64,000 bases of DNA from the NCBI GenBank assembly GCA_903845115.1, contig CAIMWE010000117.1, positions 1 to 64,000 on the forward strand, written 5' to 3'. Source of the stretch: an uncultured Acidobacteriota bacterium. Its GTDB lineage: Bacteria > Acidobacteriota > Thermoanaerobaculia > UBA5066. Every line of letters begins with the position of its first letter. Position 1 is the stretch's first letter. The notes under the pieces were generated by a model. The model was given only the letters and a program-made list of their open reading frames with translations. It did no database searches and had not been told where the DNA came from. The translations under genes and the position numbers were made by a program. Positions 1 to 7,813 of this stretch are shown here, piece after piece.

Positions 1-142
1 TAAACGGGAAATCGATGGCGTCAGCTCCGGAACGAGACCTCGAGTCCGTCCACGACCCATCCAACTTGAAGATCCTCGGAAAGAAGGTGTCGTTCGCGCG
101 GCATGGCTGCGTGACGCCACGGATAGGCGGTATGATGGCATC
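1..142. other. Left edge, no recognised gene
   Basis: No coding region is supported here. A short frame starting at base 15 runs into the antitoxin gene in another frame and has no recognisable domain. The right end holds a TATGAT box at 131-136, six bases before the antitoxin start codon, which reads as a -10 element for a leaderless transcript. Confidence 0.5.
131..136 (+). promoter_or_regulatory. Putative -10 box, leaderless promoter of the TA operon
   Basis: TATGAT lies 6 bases before the ATG at 143. There is no room for a ribosome binding site between a start point set by this box and the start codon, so a leaderless mRNA is inferred. The same geometry recurs at several genes in this window. 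Confidence 0.5.
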
Positions 143-391
143 ATGGTTCGTCTACAGGTTCAGCTCGAGGAGCGGCAGCTCGAGGCGCTTCGGCGGCTGG
201 CGGCCGCGGACGACCGGTCGCTCTCGGACCTCGTCCGCGAGGGGGTGGATGCCCTCGTCAGGGCCCGCGGAGGTGTGTCCCGCGAGAGCGTGAAGGAGAG
301 GTCTCTCGCCGCGGCTGGGCGGTTCCACTCCCGGACGCCGGATCTCGCCCGCAATCACGACCGATACCTGGCTGAGGCCTTCGCCGAGTGA
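143..391 (+). CDS. Ribbon-helix-helix (CopG-like) antitoxin
   Basis: An 82-aa protein whose first 40 residues look like a ribbon-helix-helix DNA-binding domain: a short basic beta strand (MVRLQVQLEE) followed by two helices with the ARRLA/SLSDLVREGV pattern seen in CopG/Arc-type repressors. The C-terminal half is probably the toxin-binding tail. The stop codon overlaps the start of the downstream PIN gene by four bases (GTGA), the usual arrangement of an antitoxin-toxin operon, so co-translation is likely. Such antitoxins normally repress their own operon. The family assignment is by pattern only. Confidence 0.8.
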   Translation: MVRLQVQLEERQLEALRRLAAADDRSLSDLVREGVDALVRARGGVSRESVKERSLAAAGRFHSRTPDLARNHDRYLAEAFAE

Positions 392-828
392 CCACGCTCG
401 TCGACACGTCGGGCCTTCTCGCCGTACTCGACAGCGACGACGCCGGGCACGCCCGCGCGGCTCGAGCGTGGGCCGACCTCCTGAGGGCCGACGAGCAGCT
501 CGTCACGTCCAGCTCCATCCTCGTGGAGGTCTACGCACTCACCCAGCGACGCCTCGGAATGGAGGCCGTCCGCGTCCTTGCTACCGACTTCGAGCCCCTC
601 CTCGACGTCGTCTGGGTGGATGCCGAGGTCCATGCCGCGGCGCTGGGCGCCTTCCTCGCGGCGGGACAGCGGGCCCTCAGCCTGGTCGACTGCACCAGCT
701 TCGAAGTGATGCGCCGAAGCGGCATCAGGCGCGCGTTCACCCTCGACGCGGACTTCGCGCGGCAGGGCTTCGAGGTGGTCCCGCGCAGTCGAGGTGCGTC
801 GGCGTCCGAACGACCAGGGACGGCTTAG
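388..828 (+). CDS. PIN-domain ribonuclease toxin (VapC-like)
   Basis: A 146-aa PIN-domain protein. The N-terminus (TTLVDTSGLLAVLD) carries the first conserved acidic residue of the PIN nuclease fold. Further acidic positions follow at the SSILVEVYAL segment (Glu) and near the C-terminus in the LVDCTSFEVM and FTLDADF stretches, giving the expected set of Mg2+-binding carboxylates. PIN toxins of this kind cleave RNA and are neutralised by the antitoxin encoded just upstream, whose stop codon overlaps this GTG start. Nothing in the gene looks broken. The RNA target cannot be inferred from sequence. Confidence 0.85.
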   Translation: MTTLVDTSGLLAVLDSDDAGHARAARAWADLLRADEQLVTSSSILVEVYALTQRRLGMEAVRVLATDFEPLLDVVWVDAEVHAAALGAFLAAGQRALSLVDCTSFEVMRRSGIRRAFTLDADFARQGFEVVPRSRGASASERPGTA

Positions 829-990
829 TCCGCCAGAGTCGCATCGCCCTCGCCCGCGCTGGCCGTCGAGCCGAAGGTCCTCTTCCCCCACCAGGGCAAG
901 GTCGAGCAGGCCGGCCGGCGCCCGGGAAAGGGCGGACGGGCGCGCCGAAAAAAGCTCGGTCGCGGGGTATTCTCCGACGGGGGGAATCCG

Positions 991-2259
991 ATGACGATTC
1001 GTTCGTGCGGGAGCTGCCTGGCCCTGGTTGCCTTGCTTGTCGGCCCCGTCGCCTCCGCCCAGGAGACGGCGGGAGGGTTCGCGGGGTTCCTGACCGGCGG
1101 CCGGATGGACATCAAGCTGCGCACCTACTACATGGACCGGACGTACGAGCCGACCTTCGCCGCTCCCCGGGAAGAGCAGCAGGCGCTCGCCGTGGGGGGG
1201 TGGTTCGACTGGGAGACGGGGCGCTGGCACGGGATCGGGTTCGGGGTCTCGCTCTACACCTCGCAAAAGCTCTACGGGCCCGAGGACAAGGGGGGAACGA
1301 ACCTCCTCGCTCCGGGACAGCAGGGCTTCTCGGTCCTCGGACAGGCGTGGATGGAGGCGAAGGCCGGGAAGACGACCGTCCGCCTCTTCCGGCAGAAGAT
1401 CGACACGCCCTTCCTCAACTTCCGCGACACCAAGATGGCCCCCTTCACCTTCGAGGCGTACACGGTCGAGAACCGCGACGTGCCTGGGCTCCTCGCGATG
1501 GTCTCGTACGTGACCAAGATCAAGACGTGGACTTCCACGCAGTTCGTGACGCTGGGCGAGAACGCCGGGTTCGAGACGGCGAGCCCCCTGACGCTCGCGG
1601 GCCTGGACTGGAAGAGCCCCGGGAAGGCCGTCCGGCTCCAGGCCTGGAACTACTACGACGCCGGGCAGTGGAACACGTTCTACGCGCAGGCCGACGGAAC
1701 GCTCCCGCTCGGGAAGGGCTTCTCGACGACGCTCTCGGGTCAATGGATCGACCAGCGGGGGCGCGAGGGGGGCGCCTACGGCCCGTTCAGCACCTGGATG
1801 GGGGGGGCGATGGCGACCTTCGACTGGCGCGGCTGCGAGGCTGGGTTCGCCTTCACCGACACGTCGGACGGCTACATGATCGTCAACCCGTGGGCGGGCT
1901 ATCCGGGCTTCACGTCGATCATGGAGGAGGACAACAACCTCGCCGCGGAGAGGGCATGGCTGCTGACGGCGACGGTCGACCTCGGCATCGTCGGCGTCCC
2001 GGGGCTGAGGGTCCACTGGGACCGGACGAGGTCGCACATCGTGAACCCGCCTCTCGGGATGAGCCACAAGGACCAGTACGAGAACGACGTGACGGTCGAC
2101 TACTACTTCCGTGGGCCGCTCGAGGGGCTCGCGATCCGGGCGCGCGCGGCGTGGGTCGAATCGGCCCTGAGCCAGTACTCCCTCTCGGGACGGGACTACA
2201 CCGACTACCGGATGATCCTGAACTACGCCCTTCCGCTGACCCCGTTGCTCCGGCGGTGA
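991..2259 (+). CDS. OprD-family outer membrane porin
   Basis: A 422-aa exported protein: a signal peptide (about residues 1-23, ending VASA) is followed by a beta-barrel rich in alternating aromatic and glycine residues. Features typical of OprD-like porins are an early RMDIKLRTYYMDR strand, a KTTVRLFRQKIDTPFLN segment and a C-terminal strand containing DYRMILNYALPL. OprD-type channels take up small substrates such as amino acids, peptides or aromatic acids; the substrate is not predictable here. A TATTCT box at 968-973 and a G-rich stretch just before the ATG could serve as -10 and ribosome binding site. The exporter genes follow after 96 bases in the same direction but are probably a separate unit. 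Confidence 0.8.
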   Translation: MTIRSCGSCLALVALLVGPVASAQETAGGFAGFLTGGRMDIKLRTYYMDRTYEPTFAAPREEQQALAVGGWFDWETGRWHGIGFGVSLYTSQKLYGPEDKGGTNLLAPGQQGFSVLGQAWMEAKAGKTTVRLFRQKIDTPFLNFRDTKMAPFTFEAYTVENRDVPGLLAMVSYVTKIKTWTSTQFVTLGENAGFETASPLTLAGLDWKSPGKAVRLQAWNYYDAGQWNTFYAQADGTLPLGKGFSTTLSGQWIDQRGREGGAYGPFSTWMGGAMATFDWRGCEAGFAFTDTSDGYMIVNPWAGYPGFTSIMEEDNNLAAERAWLLTATVDLGIVGVPGLRVHWDRTRSHIVNPPLGMSHKDQYENDVTVDYYFRGPLEGLAIRARAAWVESALSQYSLSGRDYTDYRMILNYALPLTPLLRR

Positions 2260-2355
2260 AGCGCCGCCTGCGGGCCGCGCCGGGAATCCGCCGGGGCGCT
2301 GGCGCCGGAACGAGAATGCAGAGGGTAAACTTCCGGCTCCGTCGGCTCGTTCCGG

Positions 2356-4107
2356 GTGCGACGGTTCCTTCGTGAATTGAAAGACCTCCGACGGTTCCGT
2401 AGCTATTTCTTCCGCCGCCCGCGGCCCTACCTGGCGGGCTTCGGGTCGATGGTCCTTTCGACCGGGCTCTTCCTGGCGATGCCCGGGATCGTCCGGCGGG
2501 CCCTGGAAGGACTGGAGCGGGGGGTCACGACCGAGAGGCTCCTCCTCGCCGCCGGCGCCATCGTCGCGCTGGCCATCGGCGACGCCTTCGCCTTCTACTT
2601 CACCCGCCGGATCCTGATCGGCCTCTCGCGCGACATCGAGTACGAGATGCGCCAGGATCTCTTCGCCCACCTCCTCCGGCTCCCGCCCACCTGGTTCCGG
2701 AAGAACCGGACGGGCGACCTGATGAGCCGGACGGTGAACGACCTCGCGGCGGTCCGGATGATGATCGGCCCCGGGATCATGCAGGCGGCCAACACGGTCG
2801 TCGTCGGCCTGGCGTCGCTCGCGCTGATGATCCGGGTCTCCTTCGTCCTCACCGCGATCGCCCTCGCCCTCTTCCCGGTCGTGGCCGTGGCGACGAAGGT
2901 GATGGGCCAGATCACCCACCGGCGGTTCACGAAGATCCAGGAGTTCTTCAGCGAGATCTCCAACTCGGCCCAGGAGAACTTCTCCGGCGTCCGTCTCGTC
3001 CGCGCCTTCGCGCGGGAGGCGACGGAGGAAGCCCGGTTCGAGGAGCGGAACCGCGAGTTCCTCCGCCGGAACCTCGGCCTCGCGCGGCTCAACGCGATCT
3101 ACTTCCCGCTCTTGCAGCTCCTCGTCGGGAGCGGCTTCGTCCTGGTCCTCTGGGCCGGCGGGCACTTCATCCTGTCGGGCAAGCTCTCCGTCGCCCGGTA
3201 CGTCGAGTTCAACCTCTACATGATCGAGCTGATCTGGCCCGCCATCGCCCTCGGCTGGGTGGTCAACCTCTGGCAGCGCGGGTCGGCCTCCTGGAACCGG
3301 ATGGTGGAGCTCTGGGACGTCGAGTCCCTTCCCGAGGAGGAGGAGACCGGCGTCAGGCTGGACGGAGCCATCGAGTTCCGCGATCTCCGGTTCGGCTACG
3401 AGGGCGGCCGGCCGGTGCTCGACGGGATCGAGCTGACGGTCGAGGCGGGCGAGACGATCGCGGTCGTCGGCCGGACCGGCTCGGGAAAGTCGACGCTCCT
3501 CTCGCTCCTCCTCCGGGTCGACGACCCGCCGGCCGGAACGATCCGGATCGGCGGGCGCGACATCCGCGGCATCCCGCTCCCCGACCTCCGGCGAAACGTC
3601 GTCGCCGTCCCGCAGGAGACTTTCCTCTTCTCCGACACCATCGCCGCCAACGTCGCCTTCGGGAACCCCGACGCCACTCCCGAGGAGATCGCGGAGGCCG
3701 TCCGGGCGGCCGGCCTCGGGTCCGACCTGGCCGGGTTCCCGAAGGGGCTGGAGACGGTCGTCGGCGAAAGGGGGATCACGCTCTCCGGAGGCCAGAAGCA
3801 GCGGACCGCCCTCGCCCGCGCCCTCGTCTCGAAGGCGCCGATCCTGATCCTCGACGACGCGTTCTCGTCGGTCGACACCGAGACGGAGGCGCGGATCCTC
3901 GCCGGCCTCCGGGCCGCCGCCGCCGGGCGGACGCTCTTCCTCGTCTCCCACCGGCTCTCCACGATCCAGGACGCCGACCGGATCGTCGTCCTGGACCAGG
4001 GACGGGTCGCCGAATCGGGCACGCACGAAGAGCTCCTGGCGAAGGGAGGCCTCTACGCCGCGCTCGCCGAGCGGCAGCGGCTGGAGGAAGAGGTCGAGGC
4101 GGCCTAG
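2356..4107 (+). CDS. ABC exporter subunit with degenerate ATPase site
   Basis: A 583-aa half-transporter: six-helix ABC exporter membrane domain (about 20-310) followed by a nucleotide-binding domain. Walker A is GRTGSGKST (about 371), the signature is canonical LSGGQKQR (about 476), and the switch histidine is in LVSHRLS. Walker B reads LILDD, so the catalytic glutamate is replaced by aspartate (about residue 501). The next gene starts 4 bases after the stop and encodes the partner. This matches heterodimeric exporters of the TM287/288 or BmrCD type, where one of two ATP sites does not turn over. The GTG start at 2356 fits the conserved N-terminus. The substrate (lipid or drug) is unknown. 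Confidence 0.88.
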   Translation: MRRFLRELKDLRRFRSYFFRRPRPYLAGFGSMVLSTGLFLAMPGIVRRALEGLERGVTTERLLLAAGAIVALAIGDAFAFYFTRRILIGLSRDIEYEMRQDLFAHLLRLPPTWFRKNRTGDLMSRTVNDLAAVRMMIGPGIMQAANTVVVGLASLALMIRVSFVLTAIALALFPVVAVATKVMGQITHRRFTKIQEFFSEISNSAQENFSGVRLVRAFAREATEEARFEERNREFLRRNLGLARLNAIYFPLLQLLVGSGFVLVLWAGGHFILSGKLSVARYVEFNLYMIELIWPAIALGWVVNLWQRGSASWNRMVELWDVESLPEEEETGVRLDGAIEFRDLRFGYEGGRPVLDGIELTVEAGETIAVVGRTGSGKSTLLSLLLRVDDPPAGTIRIGGRDIRGIPLPDLRRNVVAVPQETFLFSDTIAANVAFGNPDATPEEIAEAVRAAGLGSDLAGFPKGLETVVGERGITLSGGQKQRTALARALVSKAPILILDDAFSSVDTETEARILAGLRAAAAGRTLFLVSHRLSTIQDADRIVVLDQGRVAESGTHEELLAKGGLYAALAERQRLEEEVEAA

Positions 4108-4111
4108 GACG

Positions 4112-5974
4112 ATGGGCGAGACGTCCGGGACTCACCAGGAGGAGGAGGCGCTCGGCAAGGCGATCGACCTGCCGCTCTTGAGACGTCTCTTCCGCCTCGC
4201 GATCCCCTACCGGAAGTACGTGATCGGCTCGCTCGTGGTCCTCGTCCTCGAGTCGGCCGTCGGGCTCGCCGGACCGCTTCTGACGGCCGCCGCCATCGAC
4301 CTGATCCTGGCGCCGAAGGCGAAGCGGGACGTGGCGTCGGAGATCGTCCACCGGTCGCTCGCCTGGCTCGGGCTGCCGACGCAGGGAACGGCCGGGCTCG
4401 GAGCCATCGCGCTCCTCTTCCTCGTCGCCACCGTCGCCGCCTTCCTCCTGACGGTCCTGATGATCCTCTGGACCTCCCAGATGGGCCAGGGGGTGATGTA
4501 CGACCTGAGGACCCGGATCTTCGGCCACCTCCAGAGGTCCGACATCGCGGTCTACGACAGGACGCCGGTCGGAAGGCTGATGACGCGGCTGACGACCGAC
4601 GTCGACGCGCTCAACGAGCTCTTCACGTCCGGCTTCGTCTCGCTCCTCGGCGACGTGGCGGTCCTGGGCGGGATCGTGGGTCTCCTCTTCGCCCTCAACG
4701 CCTCGCTCGCCGCCGTCACCTTCGGAGTCCTCCTGCCGATGCTCTTCGTGACGAACTGGTTCCGGAAGGGGGCGCGGGACACCTACCGGGACGTGAGGAC
4801 CCGGATCGCCCGAGTCAACTCCTTCCTCCAGGAGCACCTCTCCGGCGCCGCCGTCGTCCAGCTCTTCCGCCAGGAGAAGCGGACGCTCGAGAAGTTCGCC
4901 GTCATCAACGACGAGCACCGCAGGGCGAATATCCGGTCGATCTTCTACTACGCGGTCTTCTACCCGGCCCTCGACCTCCTCTCGGCGGTCGGGATGGCGG
5001 CCATCGTCGCCTACGGCGGTTGGCTGGTGCTGAGGGGACGGATGTCGGTCGGCGCCGTGGTCGCCTTCCTGCAGTACTCGAAGCGGTTCTACCGGCCGCT
5101 GATGGACCTGTCGGAAAAGTACAACATCCTCCAGGCGGCGATGGCGTCGTCCGAGCGGATCTTCAAGCTCCTCGACTCCGCCCCCGGGATCGCCGCCCCG
5201 GGCCACGCGACTCCGGTGCCCGAGCCGTTCCGGGGCGACGTCGTCTTCGAGGCGGTGCAGTTCGGCTACAACCCGGGCGAGCCGGTCCTGAAGGGGATCG
5301 ACTTCCACGCCGAGCCGGGGAAGACGATCGCCTTCGTCGGCGCGACCGGCTCGGGAAAGTCGACGATCCTCTCGCTGCTCCTGCGGTTCTACGACCCTCT
5401 CGCGGGACGGGTCCTCGTCGACGGGATCGACGTGAAGGACTTCGACCCGGTGGAGATGCGCAGGAGGTTCGGGATCGTCCTGCAGGACACGTTCCTGTTC
5501 AGCGGGACGATCGCCGAGAACGTCTCGTTCTTCGACCAGGCGATGCCGCGGGAGAGGATCGAGAAGGCGTGCGTGGACGTGGGGCTGGGCCCGCTCCTCT
5601 CGCGCATCCCCGGCGGGCTCGACGCGAAGCTGACCGAGAGGGGCGGCGGCCTCTCCGTCGGCGAGAAGCAGCTCGTCTCGTTCGCCCGGGCCCTCGCCCG
5701 AGACCCCCGGATCCTGATCCTGGACGAGGCGACGTCGAGCGTCGACCCGGAGACGGAAGAGAAGATCGAGGAGGCCATCTCGCGCCTCCTCGTGGGCCGG
5801 ACGTCGCTCGTCGTGGCCCACCGGCTCTCGACGATCGTCCGCGCCGACCGGATCCTCGTCGTGTCGCACGGCGAGATCCGGGAGGCGGGGACCCACTCCG
5901 AGCTGCTCGAGCGGAACGGGATCTACGCGAGGCTCTACGCGCTGCAGCTGAAGGATCGGGAGGCGGCAGCATAG
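4112..5974 (+). CDS. ABC exporter subunit with canonical catalytic glutamate
   Basis: A 620-aa half-transporter with a membrane domain (about 25-330) and an ATPase domain. Walker A is GATGSGKST (about 410), Walker B is canonical LILDE (Glu about 539) and the H-loop is VVAHRLS. The ABC signature is changed to LSVGEKQ. Because sites form between subunits, this altered signature faces the Walker B of the upstream subunit that lacks its glutamate, so both defects fall in the same composite site and the other site is intact. The two genes are 4 bases apart and clearly form one heterodimer. The last codons and stop lie inside a long perfect hairpin. Confidence 0.88.
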   Translation: MGETSGTHQEEEALGKAIDLPLLRRLFRLAIPYRKYVIGSLVVLVLESAVGLAGPLLTAAAIDLILAPKAKRDVASEIVHRSLAWLGLPTQGTAGLGAIALLFLVATVAAFLLTVLMILWTSQMGQGVMYDLRTRIFGHLQRSDIAVYDRTPVGRLMTRLTTDVDALNELFTSGFVSLLGDVAVLGGIVGLLFALNASLAAVTFGVLLPMLFVTNWFRKGARDTYRDVRTRIARVNSFLQEHLSGAAVVQLFRQEKRTLEKFAVINDEHRRANIRSIFYYAVFYPALDLLSAVGMAAIVAYGGWLVLRGRMSVGAVVAFLQYSKRFYRPLMDLSEKYNILQAAMASSERIFKLLDSAPGIAAPGHATPVPEPFRGDVVFEAVQFGYNPGEPVLKGIDFHAEPGKTIAFVGATGSGKSTILSLLLRFYDPLAGRVLVDGIDVKDFDPVEMRRRFGIVLQDTFLFSGTIAENVSFFDQAMPRERIEKACVDVGLGPLLSRIPGGLDAKLTERGGGLSVGEKQLVSFARALARDPRILILDEATSSVDPETEEKIEEAISRLLVGRTSLVVAHRLSTIVRADRILVVSHGEIREAGTHSELLERNGIYARLYALQLKDREAAA

Positions 5975-6007
5975 CCAGGCGCCGTGCGCCTGGCTATGCT
6001 GCCGCCT
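5961..6007 (+). terminator. 22-bp perfect hairpin spanning the stop codon of the ABC operon
   Basis: Bases 5961-5982 and 5986-6007 are perfect reverse complements around a 3-base loop (CGT). The TAG stop of the upstream gene (5972-5974) lies inside the left arm. No T-tract follows, so it could be a factor-dependent terminator for both converging transcripts, an RNA-stabilising structure, or a repeat. The right side is followed by the 3' end of ytxJ on the other strand. Confidence 0.6.
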
Positions 6008-6160
6008 GGCACGGAGCGGCCATCCTGGGTCAGGGGCACCCGGGCCGGTCGGTGCCCCTGCGCGTCGGGCTCCGCCCTCCGCTACCCCTCCCCGCCCGAA
6101 GGTCCTGCCGGAACCGGATCGGGAAACGGGGGCCACGTCGGTCGGGACGACTGCCGCGAG

Positions 6161-6523
6161 TCATCCGCTGATCGGGATGTGTGCGGACCTGGGCTGGCCG
6201 GCGGCCGCCGTCGCCGCTTCGAGGGCGCCGGCGGTGACCCCTTCGTGCGAGGTGTTCCACACCGCTTGGCCGCTGCGGACGAGGATGGCCTGGGGCGACT
6301 GGTGCCGGACGCCTAACCGGTCGGCCAGGTAGAGCGACACCGGCCGGTCCTCGACGACCTTCAGCAGGTGGACGGGGATCTCGGGGTGAGCTGCCTCGAA
6401 CCGCTTCACCTCTTCGAAGGCCCACGCGCTCACCGGGCAGCGGGTGCTGTGCTTGAACACGACGACGGTCTCACTGGAAGCGAGGAGGGTCTCCGCCTCC
6501 TCGCAGGTGGTCACGAATCTCAC
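6161..6523 (-). CDS. ytxJ: YtxJ-like bacillithiol-system redox protein
   Basis: A 120-aa thioredoxin-fold protein. The active site is KHSTRCPVS with Cys29 followed by Pro, the single-cysteine pattern of the YtxJ/DUF2847 family linked to bacillithiol (monothiol bacilliredoxin-like). Conserved family features include the HLLKVVEDRPVS stretch and the RHQSPQAILVRSG segment containing the cis-Pro region. Such proteins probably reduce mixed disulfides between proteins and the low-molecular-weight thiol. Its presence hints that this organism makes bacillithiol. The GTG start at 6523 overlaps the stop of a possible 17-codon leader frame. The gene converges on the ABC exporter operon. Confidence 0.8.
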   Translation of the reverse strand: MRFVTTCEEAETLLASSETVVVFKHSTRCPVSAWAFEEVKRFEAAHPEIPVHLLKVVEDRPVSLYLADRLGVRHQSPQAILVRSGQAVWNTSHEGVTAGALEAATAAAGQPRSAHIPISG

Positions 6524-6573
6524 AGCGGTCGGCCCTCGTCGCGCACGACGACGGCGGGACGGGATCTGTTCAC
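6520..6573 (-). CDS. Possible 17-aa leader peptide coupled to ytxJ
   Basis: A GTG-initiated 17-codon frame that begins VNRSRPAVVV and ends in a TGA overlapping the ytxJ start by four bases (GTGA). A strong ribosome binding site (GGAGGAG, complement of 6579-6585) sits six bases before it, and a TAGAAT box (complement of 6593-6598) lies just upstream, while ytxJ itself has no clear ribosome binding site. This suggests that translation of ytxJ is coupled to the leader. The peptide matches nothing I recognise and could be a chance frame. Confidence 0.4.
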   Translation of the reverse strand: MNRSRPAVVVRDEGRPL

Positions 6574-6625
6574 GAAGGCTCCTCCGGAGGGGATTCTAGG
6601 TCGACGGCCATTCCTTCCCGGCGGA

Positions 6626-7744
6626 TCAGATGCCCTCGAGCAGCTTCCGGATCCCTTCGTCCCCGGGCGCGAGCTGGAGCGCTTTTTCCAGGGCCTCGCG
6701 GGCGGCGTCGCGGTTGCCCTGGACGATCTCGGCCCTCGCGATCGCCACGAGCGGGTCCGGGGATCTCGGGGAGAGGGAGCGGGCCGACCGGTAGTGCCGG
6801 AGCGCCTCCTTCACGTTCCCGCTCGACAGCTCGAGGTCTCCCTGGACGATGAGGCTGTCGGGCGAGACCTTCGCCAGATCCGCGGCCGCGAGGGCGGCCC
6901 GCGCGCTCTCGTACTTGCCCTGCGACTGGTAGAGGGCGGCGAGATTGTGGAGGACCGTCGGCTGACGGGAGTCGATCGAGAGCGCCTTCCGGTACGCCTC
7001 GAGGGCTCCCTCGGTATCGCCGGTCTTCCATCGCGCCAGCCCGAGGTTCCCCCAGCCCCCCGTGAACTGAGGGGCCAGCCTGACCGCGGCGTCGAACCGG
7101 GCCAGGGCCCCGGAGTAGTCGCGCGCCCGGAGGGCCGCCACCCCCCGGTTGCTGACCAGGATCCCGGTCAGCGCCAGGTCGTCGAGGAGCCGGATCTCCG
7201 CCCTCCCCTTCTCCGCCGCGGCGAAGAAGTCGTAGATCGCGAACCCCTTCACGAAACGGACGACCGCGACCATGTGGGTGTAGACGAGGACGAGGTCGTC
7301 CTTCCTCTCGCTCGAGTCCCGCTGGACGACCAGCCCCGCCTGGAGCTGGATCCCGAGGGACCTGGCGAGCGAGATGAAGAGATTCGTGAACGACACGCAG
7401 TTCCCGCGCCTCCGCTGGAACGCCTCGGCGGCCGTGAGAGTCTCCGGCGACTCCTGGTCGATCGTGAACATCGACCGATCGAACATCGACGCCTGGATCC
7501 GGGTGAGCCGGTCGAACATCAACCCGCCGCCGGCCACCTCCTTCGCGAACGCCCTCATCTCGTCCGTCGTCTCGAGCGGGTTCGGAATCCCGACCGGGTC
7601 CACCCCCCGTTCGCGAATCGCCCCCGTCCACTCTTCCGGCTTCAGGAAGAGAGGCTCCCGGGAGCCCAGGATGGAGCACCCTGCCGACCCGATGAGGGCG
7701 GCGAGGAGTGCGGCGGCCGCGATCCTGGGAGGGGGGCTCATCAT
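6626..7744 (-). CDS. Lipoprotein with transglutaminase-like and TPR domains
   Basis: A 372-aa protein with a lipoprotein signal ending in GSAGC (Cys23). Residues about 60-170 resemble a transglutaminase-like cysteine protease core: the Cys lies in RRRGNCVSFTNLF (about 115) and a His in YTHMVAVV about 45 residues later. From about residue 195 there are five or so TPR units (for example GNLGLARWKTGDTEGALEAY). This combination is seen in bacterial cell-envelope proteins of unknown role, where the TPR part binds partners. It is transcribed divergently from the next gene, with only 69 bases between them. The protease activity is inferred, not shown. Confidence 0.7.
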   Translation of the reverse strand: MMSPPPRIAAAALLAALIGSAGCSILGSREPLFLKPEEWTGAIRERGVDPVGIPNPLETTDEMRAFAKEVAGGGLMFDRLTRIQASMFDRSMFTIDQESPETLTAAEAFQRRRGNCVSFTNLFISLARSLGIQLQAGLVVQRDSSERKDDLVLVYTHMVAVVRFVKGFAIYDFFAAAEKGRAEIRLLDDLALTGILVSNRGVAALRARDYSGALARFDAAVRLAPQFTGGWGNLGLARWKTGDTEGALEAYRKALSIDSRQPTVLHNLAALYQSQGKYESARAALAAADLAKVSPDSLIVQGDLELSSGNVKEALRHYRSARSLSPRSPDPLVAIARAEIVQGNRDAAREALEKALQLAPGDEGIRKLLEGI

Positions 7745-7800
7745 CCTTACCTACGGACGACATCGAAGCGGGTTTCGGAGAGCCCCGGGAGGGCGCCCCG

Positions 7801-7806
7801 TATCAT
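7801..7806 (+). promoter_or_regulatory. Putative -10 box, leaderless promoter
   Basis: TATCAT lies 7 bases before the ATG at 7814 and no ribosome binding site is visible. It fits the leaderless pattern seen at the TA operon and other genes here. Confidence 0.45.
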
Positions 7807-7813
7807 CGCCGGA

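Noticed and set aside
355-4026. Very long open frame on the minus strand opposite the porin and ABC genes
   Set aside because: Composition is Arg/Gly/Asp/Glu-rich with no domains. It is the antisense shadow of high-GC genes with strong third-position bias. Similar shadows lie opposite glnD (40394-43300) and the hybrid kinase (49122-53015).
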